64,000 nt of DNA, taken from contig NC_069108.1 of assembly GCF_947172395.1 (NCBI RefSeq), positions 1,031,501 to 1,095,500 on the forward strand, given 5' to 3'. The translations under genes and the position numbers were made by a program. This document shows positions 41,377 through 53,519 of this stretch, in pieces. The DNA is from Bicyclus anynana. Lineage: Eukaryota; Arthropoda; Insecta; Lepidoptera; Nymphalidae. Position 1 is the first letter of the stretch, and each line of letters starts with the position of its first letter. The notes beneath the pieces are model-generated. The model saw only the letters and a list, made by a program, of their open reading frames with translations, had not been told where the DNA came from and searched no databases.

Positions 41377-41704
41377 TATAAAGGGCGTGACAAGGGCGCC
41401 AGGCAGGGTAGGGGTTGCTGCAGGCGACAAATTCAAAATTCCAAAATTTCATTTTAATTATAGGCCCTTTTGAAACGTCAAGTTATGATTTCATGGTGGT
41501 AAGTAAAATCGAAAACTTAAAATTAAAGTTACTACGTCAACTTTTAAAAAAGATAGCTGTACATTAATAAGTAAGCTACACAATGATAAATTCAATGATA
41601 ATTTTATACTATAAATCACGTGCCTACAAAAACACCGTAAAAAGTGATCGGAATTTAGGGACTCCACTGAGCGCACACATGTACAATTTTGTCTTTAATT
41701 CCAT

Positions 41705-42028
41705 TTTTTTTTTATTCTTTACAAGTTAGCCCTCGACTACAATCTCACCTGATGGTAAGTGTTAATGCAATCTAAGATAGAAGCGAGCTAACTTGTGAGA
41801 CGGAGGATGAAAATCCACACCTCTTTCGGTTTCTACACGACATCGTACCGGATCGCTAAATCGCTTGGCGGTACGTCTTTGTCGGTAGGGTGGTAACTAG
41901 CCACGGCTAAAGCCTCCCACCAGCCAGACCTGGCCCAATTAAGAAAACCTCAATCGGCCCAGCCGGGGATCGAACCCAGGACCTCCGTCTTGTAAGTCCA
42001 CTGCGCATACCACTGCGCCACGGACGCC
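41705..42028 (-). mobile_element. SINE family A, full length
   Basis: T-rich start (tail on the minus strand), ATTCTTTACAAGTTAGCCCT, GGTGGTAACTAGCCACGGC, GGGGATCGAACCCAGGACCT and the head CACTGCGCCACGGACGCC. Confidence 0.92.
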
Positions 42029-42223
42029 GTTAAAAATTGTATATTTTTTAAATTTAATGAACACACAACTAGACATTGTTGACGATATTTAGATATTATT
42101 TATTGAAATAACGATAAATAATAATAAACAATAATAATAAATAATAATTCGTTGCTTATTAAGCGAGCGAAAGATATTTCTAATTTAGTTTAAACGACCA
42201 TACAAATCTTAACGATCAACGAC

Positions 42224-42365
42224 GTCATTAGTTCGCAAATCTGTCCCTTTAAATCCCTGTAGCTCCGAAAGTAATGATCGCAGATACCCTGTTACTTTTA
42301 CAAAATTGCTTTACTATTAGCATACTCTTAATTTATATACAATTTAAAATACTGTCATCATCTTT
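42224..42365. repeat. Dispersed repeat E, copy 1
   Basis: ACGACGTCATTAGTTCGCAA, TTTAAATCCCTGTAGCTCCG, AAGTAATGATCGCAGATACC and TTACTATTAGCATACTCTTA recur almost unchanged at 58477-58665. That copy has about 50 extra bases near its start. Confidence 0.8.
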
Positions 42366-42858
42366 GTCCGCCTCAGTTTTGATACAATGCCCTATCTCTA
42401 GTATTAAATATCATTGACATTAGGTACCTTAACATTCTGGGCGTGTCTGTCGCCTTCAAAAGCCATTCGCAGATTACTTCCACACCATTAAACTGAATAT
42501 CAAACGCAGACCATAATATTATGGCGTGTCCATGATATATTCCGATATTCCAACGTTAGTCATAAAATGCAGTCAGCGTTTGAATGGAGAGGTTATGGAA
42601 AATCTATTAAAACTAAAGGAAATGACAAGATTTATTCAAGATCATCATCATCTCCTTTCCCTTATCCCACTTAAGTAGGGTCGGACATTTTGACATATTT
42701 TAATGTTTTAAAATAGTGATTTTATAACCGGTTGCCTGCCTGACGTCAACCCTTCTTGGGAATTCTCAGAGGTGGGTGGGATTTTCTAAGCACCACCTTT
42801 TGGTTCATTGGGCACCTCACTGGTAGTGGGATTTTTATTAGGTAATTTCAATAAATAC

Positions 42859-43110
42859 GCTCAGTGGATATGACCTCTGCCTTCGATTCGGAGAGTGTGG
42901 GTTCGAATCCGGTCAGGGGCATGCACCTCCAACTTTTCAGTTGTGTGCATTTTAAGAAATTAAATCACGTGTCCCAATGATGAAGGAAAAACATCGTAAG
43001 GAAACCCGCATTGGGCCAGCGTGGTGGACCAAAGCCAAACCCCTCTCATTCTGAGAGGAGACTCGTACTCAACAGTGAGCCAAATATGTTAATAATGATG
43101 ATGATGATGA
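42859..43110 (+). mobile_element. SINE family B, internally shortened
   Basis: GCTCAGTGGATATGACCTCT, GGTTCGAATCCGGTCAGGGG, AAAACATCGTAAGGAAACCC then directly GCATTGGGCCAGCGTGG, so about 60 bases are lost. A GAT tail is present. Confidence 0.88.
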
Positions 43111-43418
43111 ATTTCAGTAACGTCGCGTCTTATATTAAAAGCGTATTCAGGCCTGTATACATCTCCTTGTATCTATGCGAGTTCTAAATAGCCTAACACC
43201 AAGCCAAGCCAAATAAAACCTTTTAAAAAAAACCTATCGATATCGATGTAAGAGACATTTCGCCATCCCTAGCTATCTAATATGATGTACTCCAACCTGT
43301 CATCAACTTGCAATGGTCATAAAACGCAGGCTTGCACTAAAACAGGGGGTCCAACAAAAACTGGCGGCACAATGTCCTTTGTGTTTGACACTGGGCGGGG
43401 CTGCATGACAAAGTGTAG

Positions 43419-44603
43419 CACATTCGCACGAGAGTTTTTTTAACGAACGTTAAAAAAGAAAGAACGGCCTCCGTGGCGCAGTGGTATGCGCGGTGGATTT
43501 ACAAAACGGAGGTCCTGGGTTCGATCCCCGGCTGGGCAGATTGAGATTTTCTTAATTTGTCCAGGTCTGGCTGGTGGGAGGCTTCAGCCGTGGCTAGTTA
43601 CCACCCTACCGGCAAAGACGTACCGCCAAGCGATTTAGCGTTCCGGTACGATGCCGTGTAGAAACCGAAAGGGATGTGGATTTTCATCCTCCTCCTAACA
43701 AGTTAGCCCGCTTCCATCTTAGACTGCATCATCACTTACCATCAGGTGAGATTGTAGTCAAGGGCTAACTTGTAAAGAATCAAAAAAAAAAAAAAAGGGG
43801 AACGCCCTGCAATATGTGACATAACCTAGAAAAAGTCCCTAACTCAGCATTTTCTACATACTCCCTATCCAAAAAAAAAAGTATGCAGCACTGATTTTCA
43901 GTTAGGACCCAGTTCAGGTGCCGCCACGCATACAGTTCAACATCCTATGTAAACCAACGACCTTTTAAAAGCGTTCAAATATAGTATGAAGTTAAATGAA
44001 GATTTCTTTCCAACGGCAAAAATTGAAAATGCAACACTGCTCGAAAAAAAAGTGTTTTAAAAACGCTGTAGTGTGAAACAATGATATTAAATACTGTTAG
44101 ATGTGTTACTAACGCATGAAGAATGAAGCGCTCAAAAGAGGAAATTCATACACAACTCAATGTTTGTTGTGGTCAACAACGAACGTTATTTAAACATAAA
44201 ATACCTAAATATCGTCTACAATGTCGAGTTGGGTGTTCAGGAAATGTAAAAACTATCTAAACATAAATATATTATGGAAAAAGACAAAATTGTGCATGTA
44301 GAAGACACTTGACTCTAACAAAAATTAGCTTTAAAAGCTTAATATTTTACAAACGGATCCCTAAATCAAAATATCCTATCCAACGATACACTATGAAATA
44401 AAAAAAAAACAAAAAAAAATCATAACATATAATGGAAAAAGACAAAATTGTGCATGTGTGCGCTTAGTGTTGTTGAATGTGTGATTTCGTAGGGACGTAA
44501 CCGATTATAAAATTATCGTTGGTGTCAACATATACTTGGGAATGTATTGGTTGTATTTGATCGCTTTTTTAACGTCCGTTAAAAAAACTCTCGTGCGAAT
44601 GAG
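43419..44603. mobile_element. MITE family 2, copy 1, enlarged by a nested SINE
   Basis: The left end CATTCGCACGAGAGTTTTTT and following AACGAACGTTAAAAAAG pair with the right end AACGTCCGTTAAAAAAACTC and CTCGTGCGAATGAG. Inside, GTGTTTTAAAAACGCTGTAG and AAAATGCAACACTGCTCGAA match the compact copy at 60345-60556. A full SINE-A copy (43465) explains much of the extra length. Confidence 0.75.
43465..43796 (+). mobile_element. SINE family A, full length reference copy
   Basis: Complete head CGGCCTCCGTGGCGCAGTGG with A box, B box GGTTCGATCCCCGG, body GGCTTCAGCCGTGGCTAGTT, CGCCAAGCGATTTAGCGTTC and AGGTGAGATTGTAGTCAAGG, then a 15-nt A tail. About 330 bp. This is the best copy from which to define the family. 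Confidence 0.95.
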
Positions 44604-45639
44604 GGCTTACTAATGTTCATTTTGAGGCCCAAATATTGAGAAACTCTGCTGCTACAAAGGACAATGCCAGATAATGTATAGAAGTTTAACCCACTAAAAA
44701 AAATAATTTGCAACAATATATTATATATCATTTTATTGGATTGTTTGTACTATTAAACAAATATTACCTTTTACCCCCTCAAAACTACAAAAAGTTGAAG
44801 TTTGATTTTAAGGTTAAGTATGTGCAGTTTATTATGAAATAGATAATTAATAATATTAATATTTGTGCATTTACAAAAAACCAATCACGACGATTGTTCT
44901 TTTGTAAATACACAGGCATAGGCATAGGCATTAAAACAAGCGTGATTTTGTTATTTTCAAATTAATTTGAGGTGACTATTACGTGTTCTGACAGTTGGGC
45001 AGTGTTATGACAGTTTATTTTTACATTTTGATCAGACTTCCAGCACTGGAGTCTAGCCGTTTCGAACCTAAAGTGACTAAAATGGAATAAAAACGCTTTA
45101 AAAGGCTCGAACCCAAAGTCGAAATAAGGTTTTTAAAAAATAAGTAAACAATGTCTGCTAAGAGGAAATAACGAAATGGATTTAATAACTTTTTTTGGCA
45201 GATTTTTATTCCGGAGTTTAACAGTAAAAATGGTTTATTAAAAAACAATTATTTAAAAATTGGATATTTTTAGTACATTTACATTTTCCGCAAATTTCTA
45301 AGTTAGAACTGGGTCAGGATCTGGCATTCTCCTTTCAACCTTCACAAAATTAAGAATGTCTGACTACACAGTTCGTTTCTGACACTAGGCGGAGTTACGA
45401 GTAAATGACAAAGTACTGAGCACTTTTATTCGCCAGCTAATTAATTATACCACGAAACTCCCCGGAGTGTATCTCGTAGTTTGCGGCGCAGTTTATTGGC
45501 TCATGGCCGCTGTATTAATAACTTGCGTGGTTTATTACCTATTGACATTGGATAATTTAATTCTGTAGCGAATATCTAGTGGCCAAATTGTTGTAACTTG
45601 CGGGTTTATTTGCGTAGTTCCCGGAGACGAAATTTATTG
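44604..45639. other. No gene recognised
   Basis: AT-rich sequence with short ORFs only. CACTAGGCGGAGTTACG (45386) vaguely resembles sequence near 43390, which may mark an old duplicated repeat. Confidence 0.4.
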
Positions 45640-46511
45640 TACAGTATTCACGCTTTCACTATTCGCGGATTAATAAATTGCGTCCCAATTCCTGTATTCG
45701 CGGCTAAATATTATCGCGTCGCGGATCTGACTGACGAAACTGACGTAAAATCTGCAAAGGAGATGGCCCATATCAGATCCACTCTTGTACCCCGTATCAT
45801 TAAAATTTTAAAAATACAAGGATCTTATTAAAATTTATTAAAGTGAATAAATGCAACTAAATAAAAAGAAATAAATAAAATTAAAACCCAAGTTTTTGAG
45901 TTATATCAAGATGGCGTCCATAAAGCAACTATGACATGACAATTGACAGCAAACGTCAAATCGAAATCGTCTGCATTGAAAACGTCATCAATCCGCCATT
46001 ATTACCCTTAATAGTGTTGCATTTCTTGGGAGAGAATGAATATTATTTCGAAAGAATTACAGTAAATTCGTAGATTTGTATAATCAAAAGTAGTTAAAAA
46101 AAATATTTTCTTTTATTTCCGCCAGGATATAATGACTGGACCTGGGCTCCATACAATTTTGGACCATCTCCTTTAATCTTTAACTTGCAAATACCTATTG
46201 CCGAAATTGCGAATGGTTGGTTTAAGAATGCCACTGCTTAAAATCACTCTGAATAGATACTTTTAAAAAATATCAAGCAAGAAAAAATTTCAAAATTCTT
46301 CAAACCATTGTCTAAGACTGAAGATAATAGTTAATCAATAACTTCAATTAATAATTTTTTCTTTATGTATTTGTTATTTATTTTGTCACCCAAGAACATA
46401 TCTCTTATAATTCCATATAAAACACCATTCCATATTCACGATTTCTGTATTCGCGACACATTTAGAGAACGTCCCTGTTTCATCCCCCGCGAATAATGAG
46501 CTTTTACTGTA
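45640..46511. mobile_element. Possible pogo/Tigger-like decayed DNA transposon
   Basis: The left end TACAGTATTCACGC with ACTATTCGCGGATTAA faces the right end GCGAATAATGAGCTTTTACTGTA. CAGTA termini with ATTCGCGG motifs and TA flanks fit pogo/Tigger-type elements of the Tc1/mariner superfamily. No transposase ORF is intact. The assignment rests on the ends only. Confidence 0.4.
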
Positions 46512-46737
46512 ATCTATGTTACTCCATAATAATGTAACTTTCTATTGGTGAAATAATTTTTACAATTGATTGAAAGCGTTAGAAACAAAATCACATTCGC
46601 AATTACCTAGACAAGGTATTTATTATATTATTAGCGGATGTAAGAATAGGAATTAGATTAACTGCGCGACAGACTTCAATCTGTTAAAAATCCGTGATTT
46701 GTATAGATTATTATTATATTATTCTGTATTTGTATTG

Positions 46738-46953
46738 GATGGATTAGCAAACTTCACACACACAGAGAATTGAGAAAACTCTTTGGTATGCAGGTTTCCT
46801 CACGAAGTTTTTCCTGCACCGTTTGAGACACGTGATATTTAATTTCTTTTATGCACACAACTGAAAAGTTGGAGGTGCAAGCACCGCACCGGATTCAAAC
46901 CTACGCCCACTAAATCAAAGGCAGAGGTCATATCCACTGGGCTATTTCGGCTC
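46738..46953 (-). mobile_element. SINE family B, 3'-truncated
   Basis: The reverse copy contains AACTTCACACACACAGAGAA, TATGCAGGTTTCCTCACGAA, GCACACAACTGAAAAGTTGG and the head CCACTGGGCTATTTCGGCTC. The GAT-tail half is missing. Confidence 0.85.
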
Positions 46954-47203
46954 TATGCAAATGCACCTCCTTGAATATAATCCTGGCAACTTACGTCGGC
47001 CATTATAAGTCAAAATAGAAGCCACGCAGTGAAAACTAGTGAAAACCCTCCACATTTCCCTCACGTATACATCTCGAGGACGCCCGAAGGCTGTGCTCCA
47101 GAATCTAAAAGGACACGCGACTTTAGTGCCTTTTTCTTTAGGAAAAGTGAAATATCAGCTGAAAAAAAAGAAGGAATCGAAAGAAAAAACATTTATTTAA
47201 AAA

Positions 47204-47394
47204 CTAGCTGACGCCGCGCGGTTTCACCCGCGTGGTTCCCGTTCCCGTAAAAATACGGGGATAATATATACCCAATAGCCATCCTCGATAAATAGGCTAT
47301 CTAACACTGAAAGAATTTTTCAAATCGGACCAGTAGTTTCTGAGATTAGCGCGTTCAAACAAACAAACTCTTCAGCTTTATAATATTAGTATAG
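47204..47394. mobile_element. Dispersed LINE-derived repeat
   Basis: ACTAGCTGACGCCGCGCGGT, TAGGCTATCTAACACTGAAA, AAATCGGACCAGTAGTTTCT and ATATTAGTATAGATT. Very similar to 33818-34019, so relatively young. Confidence 0.8.
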
Positions 47395-47493
47395 ATTGTG
47401 CCCCACATAACACCTTAACATTGTTATCCTGTCTGATAATTCGACCACTTGGCCAAGTTAAGACCAAAAATAGTCCAAGCATCTGCAGGCCTA

Positions 47494-47911
47494 TTATGTA
47501 ATTCCGTGTACCATTGAGATATTGAGTCACTACATCGTTTTTCGTCGTATTTTCGTTTTTGTGAGCATCTGAAATAGTCATTTCAACGAAACAACATTAA
47601 TTGCACCATTTTACATTAAGCGGTAACGTATTTTTGTTTCTACGATCATCTAACATGATTATTTCAACTTAATTATGTAAATACCAGGTTTTCGTTAAAA
47701 TTACGTTTCTACCTACTACTGCCACTATTAAACTAATGTTAATTTACGTAAAATTACGATAATTGTGTCATTTCATTGAAAATACAAAGTCAGATGATCA
47801 CAAAAACGAAAATACGATGAAAATCGATGTAGTAACTGATTTTTTTTTAATTTATTTTACGGCCTTGGAATGGTAACTGATTGTTTGAATGGTACACAGA
47901 GTTACATAATA
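47494..47911. mobile_element. Long-TIR MITE, family 1, copy 3 (no SINE inside)
   Basis: The left end TTATGTAATTCCGTGTACC pairs with GGTACACAGAGTTACATAA. A TA flanks each end, suggesting a TA target duplication. Internal arms carry TTTTCGTCGTATTTTCGTTT and its reverse AAAACGAAAATACGATGAAA. At 418 bp it shows the element without a SINE insertion. Confidence 0.78.
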
Positions 47912-48159
47912 ACCCTGCAAACCTAGACCAGACAATGCCATGTCTTAGACTAATTACCTAAGGACTAATATCGCACCCAAATTCACAAACAAAATTGTCT
48001 CAAGGGAACGAGCCTACGCGAGTTTTTAAAACGCTAGGCTATTTTGAACTAGGTATATCGCTTTCCATGTCCGCTTACATCTTTAAAACTACGCAACGGA
48101 TTGTGATGCGGTTTTTTTTAATAAATAGAGTGATTAAAGAGGAAGGTTTATATGTACAA

Positions 48160-48467
48160 CTAGCGACCCGCCCCGGCTTCGCACAGATGCAATGCTGTTA
48201 AATACACTACAGAAAAACTGTGAACGTTGTATATAAAAACACAGCGGCTTCGCACGGGTATCACACTAATATTTGTATAGGCGAAAGTTTGTGTGTTTGT
48301 TCCTCCTCTACGCTGCGGCTACTGAAGCGATTTGACTGAAATTTGATATGGAAGTAGATTTCACTCTGGATTAACACATGGGCTACTTTTCATCCCGGTT
48401 CCCGCGGGATTTGTGAAAAACTGAATTCCACGCGGACGAAGTCGCAGGCGTTCGCTAGTATAGTTTA
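48160..48467. mobile_element. Dispersed LINE-derived repeats, two adjoining
   Basis: ACTAGCGACCCGCCCCGGCT, then GCGAAAGTTTGTGTGTTTGT, GCTACTGAAGCGATTTGACT, TCACTCTGGATTAACACATG and ACGCGGACGAAGTCGCAGGC with GCTAG. Related copies are at 49172 and 60562. Confidence 0.75.
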
Positions 48468-48966
48468 TACCTCATCTGCCGTTATTTGATTTTGAGCTTT
48501 GCACCTCATTTCGGATTTATGAATGGAAACGCTGGCGCCTGGCGGTTCCGTCTGACCCAGATCTGCAGCCCGGGAACTTTATTATTCTAATCTAGTTGTC
48601 ACAAGCTACGGGGTTTATTTCAGATAGCCGCCATTTTGACCGGTCGTGCTGTATTTTTTTTTTAAATAATAATTTTAATTATTGTAAGTTTCGTTGTGCG
48701 ACTATATATTTTTTTAATAAATACTTAATTAAGGTACCTATATATCTTATTTTTTTTGCAATCTATTAAAGTAAATAAAAATGAATCCATATTTTCCTTG
48801 GTCAAGCCATCATATGTGAACGGCTGGACTGATTTCACTATTTTTTTTTTTGTATTTGTTATTGTCAGGTTCTTATGGCAGAAAAAAATAAAAAGTGGTA
48901 GGGTAGGGGTAGGGTAGTCGGATATTTTAAATAAACTAATATTATATAGATGTAAGATTATATGTA

Positions 48967-49075
48967 TTTTTTCAAGTAAAACTTCTTTAAGCACGCTTGC
49001 CTTGGGGAATACGATGGTAAATACGTTACGAAATATGTAATCGGGCGAGGTGAACGAACTTTGTGAACTAAAGCA
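48967..49075. mobile_element. MITE family 3, truncated copy
   Basis: TCAAGTAAAACTTCTTTAAG, CACGCTTGCCTTGGGGAATA, GTAAATACGTTACGAAATAT and GTAATCGGGCG match the element at 8109. The right TIR is absent. Confidence 0.65.
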
Positions 49076-49171
49076 CACTCGTTTTTGTTTGCTTGTTACG
49101 AATAGGCTACGATGCTAATGGACATTATTTCAGTAATGGAAAGTTACGTTATCAGGGAGTAACATCACACT

Positions 49172-49365
49172 ATTATTATAAAGGCTATATTTGTTTGTGT
49201 GTGTGTGTGTAAGTGTGTATATTTGTTCCTCCTTAGCGCTGCGGCTACTGAAGCGATTTGGCTGAAATTTGGAATGGAAATAAATTTTACTCTGGATTAA
49301 CACATATACTTTTCATCCCGGAAAATACGCAGATGAAATCGCGGTGGTCTGCTTTTATTATTATA
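49172..49365. mobile_element. Dispersed LINE-derived repeat
   Basis: ACTATTATTATAAAGGC, a GT microsatellite, GCTGCGGCTACTGAAGCGAT, TTACTCTGGATTAACACATA and ATGAAATCGCGGTGGTCTGC. The end is degraded. Confidence 0.65.
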
Positions 49366-50679
49366 GTAGGTAAATCTCAAAAGCAGTTGAAGGTTTTTAT
49401 ATAGGCTTCTTTTCTGTCAGAACCTAAAATGACTATGACATTGTAGTTATCATGATTGTGTAGGTATCATAAAACTAGTATACAAATAAAATATACCAGA
49501 CCTGGTGGTTCACAGACCTGTCTGTGTACTACTTTGAAAAAATAAGGGCTGAAAGGGCTAGAACCCACAGCCCACCATCACAAAGAAAAAAAAATTGACC
49601 TCCACATTTTAATTTTCAATGATTAGTTTACAATTGATTAAATACCTACCTAGATGAGACGTTTTTTACAAGTAGGTATTCAGATGAATTTAAACTGCAA
49701 AATCTGCCACATACCTGAAACAACAAAGATAAATTATTAAAATACACAACGCCATCTATTGATAAATTATAGTACACCATGGAACCAGCGTCTTAGTACC
49801 GCCACATACCGCTAGGTAGCGTTCAAGTTTATTACCAAAGAAACCCATGGTCGTGAAATATTGGCGCACAGCGTATAATAGACTCTGTGTCTCAATAAAT
49901 AAGGTTTTAATTAAATAAATTAGCGAGGGAACGACATTTATTGATTTTCTTCGGGACTTCAGACACTAAATAGAATTTATAGAAAACAATTTGCTGGAAG
50001 TTTGTTTAATGTAAAAAGTTTAAGCAAAGCTTATTAGGTAGTTACTGAGTAGTTTAATTGTGAACTCGTAATATATTCTTGAACTATTAACAACCTACGT
50101 CAAATTAACTCTTGACTGTGATTTTAGCTATGAATTTCAACCTACCTACCTATTTTCATAAATTTCTAGACTTCATTTCTATGCACTTTTTTTCACTTTG
50201 AAACGTCATGTTAGGTTAGGGTTGTCAATCGTACTATAATACAAAACATTTTACTATATTTCGGGTCTGCGTACTATATACTGTTGAAAAAATATATATT
50301 ACGCAAATATTCTATATTTTCAACACTTTAACTAACAAAATTTTCATTTAAAATATTTATGAATAGTTTTCGACGATGTAAATAGCGTCTAGTCTATCCG
50401 AACTTGTACATCTCACTGAGTTCGAAACATTAAACAAATAAATTAAAAGTGTCAATGGTCAAATATAATAATTATTATTATATTATAATCCATCGTCCGT
50501 CGTTAGCGTCAGTAAGTCCTAATCAAGGCATCAATCAATCCAATCTTACCAAAACTTCTGTCCATCGAGAATATAGAATTCTTAGAACACTCTTGTTCAA
50601 GAAAATGTATATTAAATAAAATACATTCTACTTTAATAAAACACGACAATGCAGAAAATTAATGAAAATAAAATGAGAG
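49366..50679. other. No gene recognised
   Basis: AT-rich sequence without SINE heads, TIR pairs or conserved protein fragments that I could identify. Confidence 0.45.
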
Positions 50680-51003
50680 TTTTTTTTTATTGTTTACAAG
50701 TTAGCTCTTGACTACAATCTCACTTGATGGTAAGTGATGATGCAGTTTAAGATGGAAGCTGGCTAACTTGTTAGGAGGAGGATGAAAATCCACACTCCTT
50801 TCGGTTTCTACACGGCATCGTAACGGAACGCTAAATCGCTTGGCGGTACGTCTTTGCCGGTAGGGTGGTAACTAGCCACGGCCGAAGCTTCCCATCAGCC
50901 AGACCTTGATCAATTAAGAAAATCTCAATTGGCCCAGCCGGGGATCGAACCCAGGACCTCCGTTTTCTAAATCCACCGCGCATACCAATGCGCTACGGAG
51001 GCC
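50680..51003 (-). mobile_element. SINE family A, full length
   Basis: Oligo-T start, ATTGTTTACAAGTTAGCTCT, CGCTTGGCGGTACGTCTTTG, GGGGATCGAACCCAGGACCT and the head ATGCGCTACGGAGGCC. Confidence 0.92.
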
Positions 51004-51308
51004 GTCAAACCTATCGATAATTTTAATTTTCATCATCCACTTGGGTATATCATGGCTCCCATGTTAGGCAATATATCACAACACAAATCTAGATCCCTAG
51101 TCTCAAACAGTCGTAACTCGGTGCCGGCGCGGCAGTAAACTGCGGACAAACACACAGACAAACAAACAGATAGACGGACATGTCCGCAACCTCTCATTAT
51201 GCGACGCGGCGACTCTTTGAGTTGTTGCATATGGACTCATATTTACATCTGTGTTAACATCGGACTAATTAGATATGGACTCGACTAGACGTTTGTTGCA
51301 TATACCTT

Positions 51309-51505
51309 CGTCATCAACCCGTATTCGGCTTACTGCTGAGCTCGAGTCTCCTCTCAGAATGAGAAGGGTTAGGCCAATAGTCCACCAGACTGACCCAATG
51401 CGGATTGCCAGACTTCACACACGCAGAGAATTAAGATAATTCTCTGGTATGCAGGTTTCCTCACGATGTTTTCCTTCACCGTTTGAGACACGTGATATTT
51501 AATAC
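51309..51505 (-). mobile_element. SINE family B, head missing
   Basis: The reverse tail CCCGTATTCGGCTTACTGCT, CCCAATGCGGATTGCCAGAC, TATGCAGGTTTCCTCACGAT and ACCGTTTGAGACACGTGATA. It is inserted in the 85-bp tandem array. Confidence 0.85.
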
Positions 51506-51517
51506 CTTAAAGACTAA

Positions 51518-51750
51518 TAATGGGTTCGATTCCCACAACTGGAAAGTATTTGTGTGATGAGCATGGGTGTTTTCCAGTGTCTGTGTGTATTTATACATTA
51601 TATAAGTATTTATATGTAGTATATAATTGTATATGAATATTATAATATCAACTATCTTAGCACCCATAACACAAGCTCTGTATGCTTACTTTGGGGCTAG
51701 ACAGTGATGTGTATTGTTTAAGTATATTTATTTATTTATTTACTTAATAT
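51518..51750 (+). mobile_element. SINE family C
   Basis: GGGTTCGATTCCCACAACTG (B-box-like), GTGATGAGCATGGGTGTTTT, AGTATTTATATGTAGTATAT, CTATCTTAGCACCCATAACA and ACTTTGGGGCTAGAC, with a TTTA-rich end. The first half of the tRNA-like head is not recognisable. Confidence 0.7.
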
Positions 51751-52275
51751 ATACATTATATATCAGTGTTAACCTCGGACTAATTAGATATGGACTCAAC
51801 TAGACGTTTGTTGCATATACCATATAGACTAACATGTATATTATACATCTGTGTTAACCTCGGACTAATAAGATATGGACTCAACTAGACGTTTGTTGCA
51901 TATACCATATAGACTAATATATACATTATATATCTGTGTTAACCTCGGACTAATTAGATATGGACTCAACTAGACGTTTGTTGCATATACCATATAGACT
52001 AATATATACATTATACATCTGTGTTAACCTCAGACTAATTAGATATGGAATCGACTAGACGTTATCCCTCAGATAAAGTTTATGAACGATCTAACGCGTT
52101 TATAAAAACTGTTTCTTTATAATTGATGGTTCATTTTTGTAATCGTTTTCGTCGTGTAAAGAGCTCCCTAATAATGCTTAATTGTGTTGAATGGTGTAAA
52201 AAATTGTCAACAATTTTTAATTAGCTATAAATTTTACTTGTAACTATTTCTAAACTTCTTTTCATCAAATAAATG

Positions 52276-52484
52276 TAGCCCAGCGGACCCGCGGTTTCAC
52301 CCGCGTAGTTCCCGTTCCCGTGGAAAAACGGGGTTAAAATAATGCCTTTGACACTCACAACAAACATGGTTTTCAATTGGTAAAAGAATTTTCAAAATTG
52401 CAAATCAAAATTCTAAATCAGTAGATCCAGACATAACCTAATATAAACCCACAAATCTCTCTTTATAATATTAGTAGGTATAGT
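52276..52484. mobile_element. Dispersed LINE-derived repeat
   Basis: CCCAGCGGACCCGCGGTTTC, TTCCCGTTCCCGTGGAAAAA, AATCAGTAGATCCAGACATA and TTTATAATATTAGTA. Confidence 0.7.
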
Positions 52485-53519
52485 ATATATTTATTAGCCA
52501 ATCCGTCGCTATTAGACTGATTTTTAGTGGACAAAGAAGCGGGCGTCTCATATAGTATTTAATAGGTATGCGTAACCCATCAAACCAATTAAGCACAGCT
52601 TTTTGAGTCAAAGCTTTATCAGTATACCATAAAACGTCGAGGTTTCGCACACAAATTACCGAATTATGGGTAATTTTTAACCTCATATGAAGGGCAGAGC
52701 TTGCATGCGTCCACCAGCGTGCCATCTACCTACGTCCATCTACGACCACTTGCGTACGGAGCAGGGCTGCCAACATTCAAAGACAAAGTAAAATTTATTT
52801 GTTTCAATAGGGTAGTTGACTCGTGTCAAATTTAATTTAAACAATGTTAATTTCGTGTAGTATCAATTAATAAAAGTTAAGGATTTCTTATAAAATTTAA
52901 TTTAAATAAAACGATTTTTTTTTTAATTTTCTAAACGTCAAAAACGCTGTCGTCCATTTTGTGACGTCACTAACACCCTTGATCTGCTAAACGACGAACT
53001 AATTGTTGACTTATATTTTTTTCAAACGTTCCTTTTTTATGGGATTTATTACAGTGACGACACGAAACTATCGAAATATAGACTGTCATGGCCAACAGGC
53101 GTTTTTGACAATACGAGCCAAATTATTAAACTAAAATTTTCATGTAATCACGTCTCGAATAAATATGAAATGAAAATAAATATGAATATGAAAAAAAATC
53201 ATTCTAGTAGAACGATAATGACCTATTTAAGACCATTTAAAAAAAAGTGTCAACTAGCCTATAGGCTTAGTCTACAAGCACTTTTTGAAACGTCAAGTTA
53301 TGCAATGTATGGTGGTGAAGTGAAGTTTAAAATTACGTGGGTTTCAAAGGTTAGTGTTGGTTAGTGGCGTGCATAAGCTATTTAATTTGGGTAAGCAATA
53401 TACATATAAACAAGTTCGGAATGAGTTCTCAGTGTAGGCATAGCGTAATGCATTTTTTCATCTATGTATTCACGCTACAAGCAACATTAAAAAAAAATGT
53501 AATGTAGTATTTTTCAGAA
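52485..53519. other. No gene recognised
   Basis: AT-rich. GGTAGTTGACTCGTGTCAAA near 52810 matches sequence near 30673, an unnamed dispersed repeat. Confidence 0.4.

Larger units (their letters stand above)
51236..52075. repeat. 85-bp tandem repeat split by nested elements
   Basis: GTGTTAACCTCGGACTAATT or a near variant starts at 51766, 51851, 51936 and 52021, exactly 85 apart, and another unit starts at 51251. Each continues AGATATGGACTCAACTAGAC, GTTTGTTGCATATACC and ATATAGACTAATATATACAT. SINE insertions separate the first unit from the rest. Confidence 0.9.

Noticed and set aside
51766..52075. CRISPR-like array
   Set aside because: Units are directly adjacent 85-bp tandem repeats with no unique spacers, and the genome is eukaryotic.
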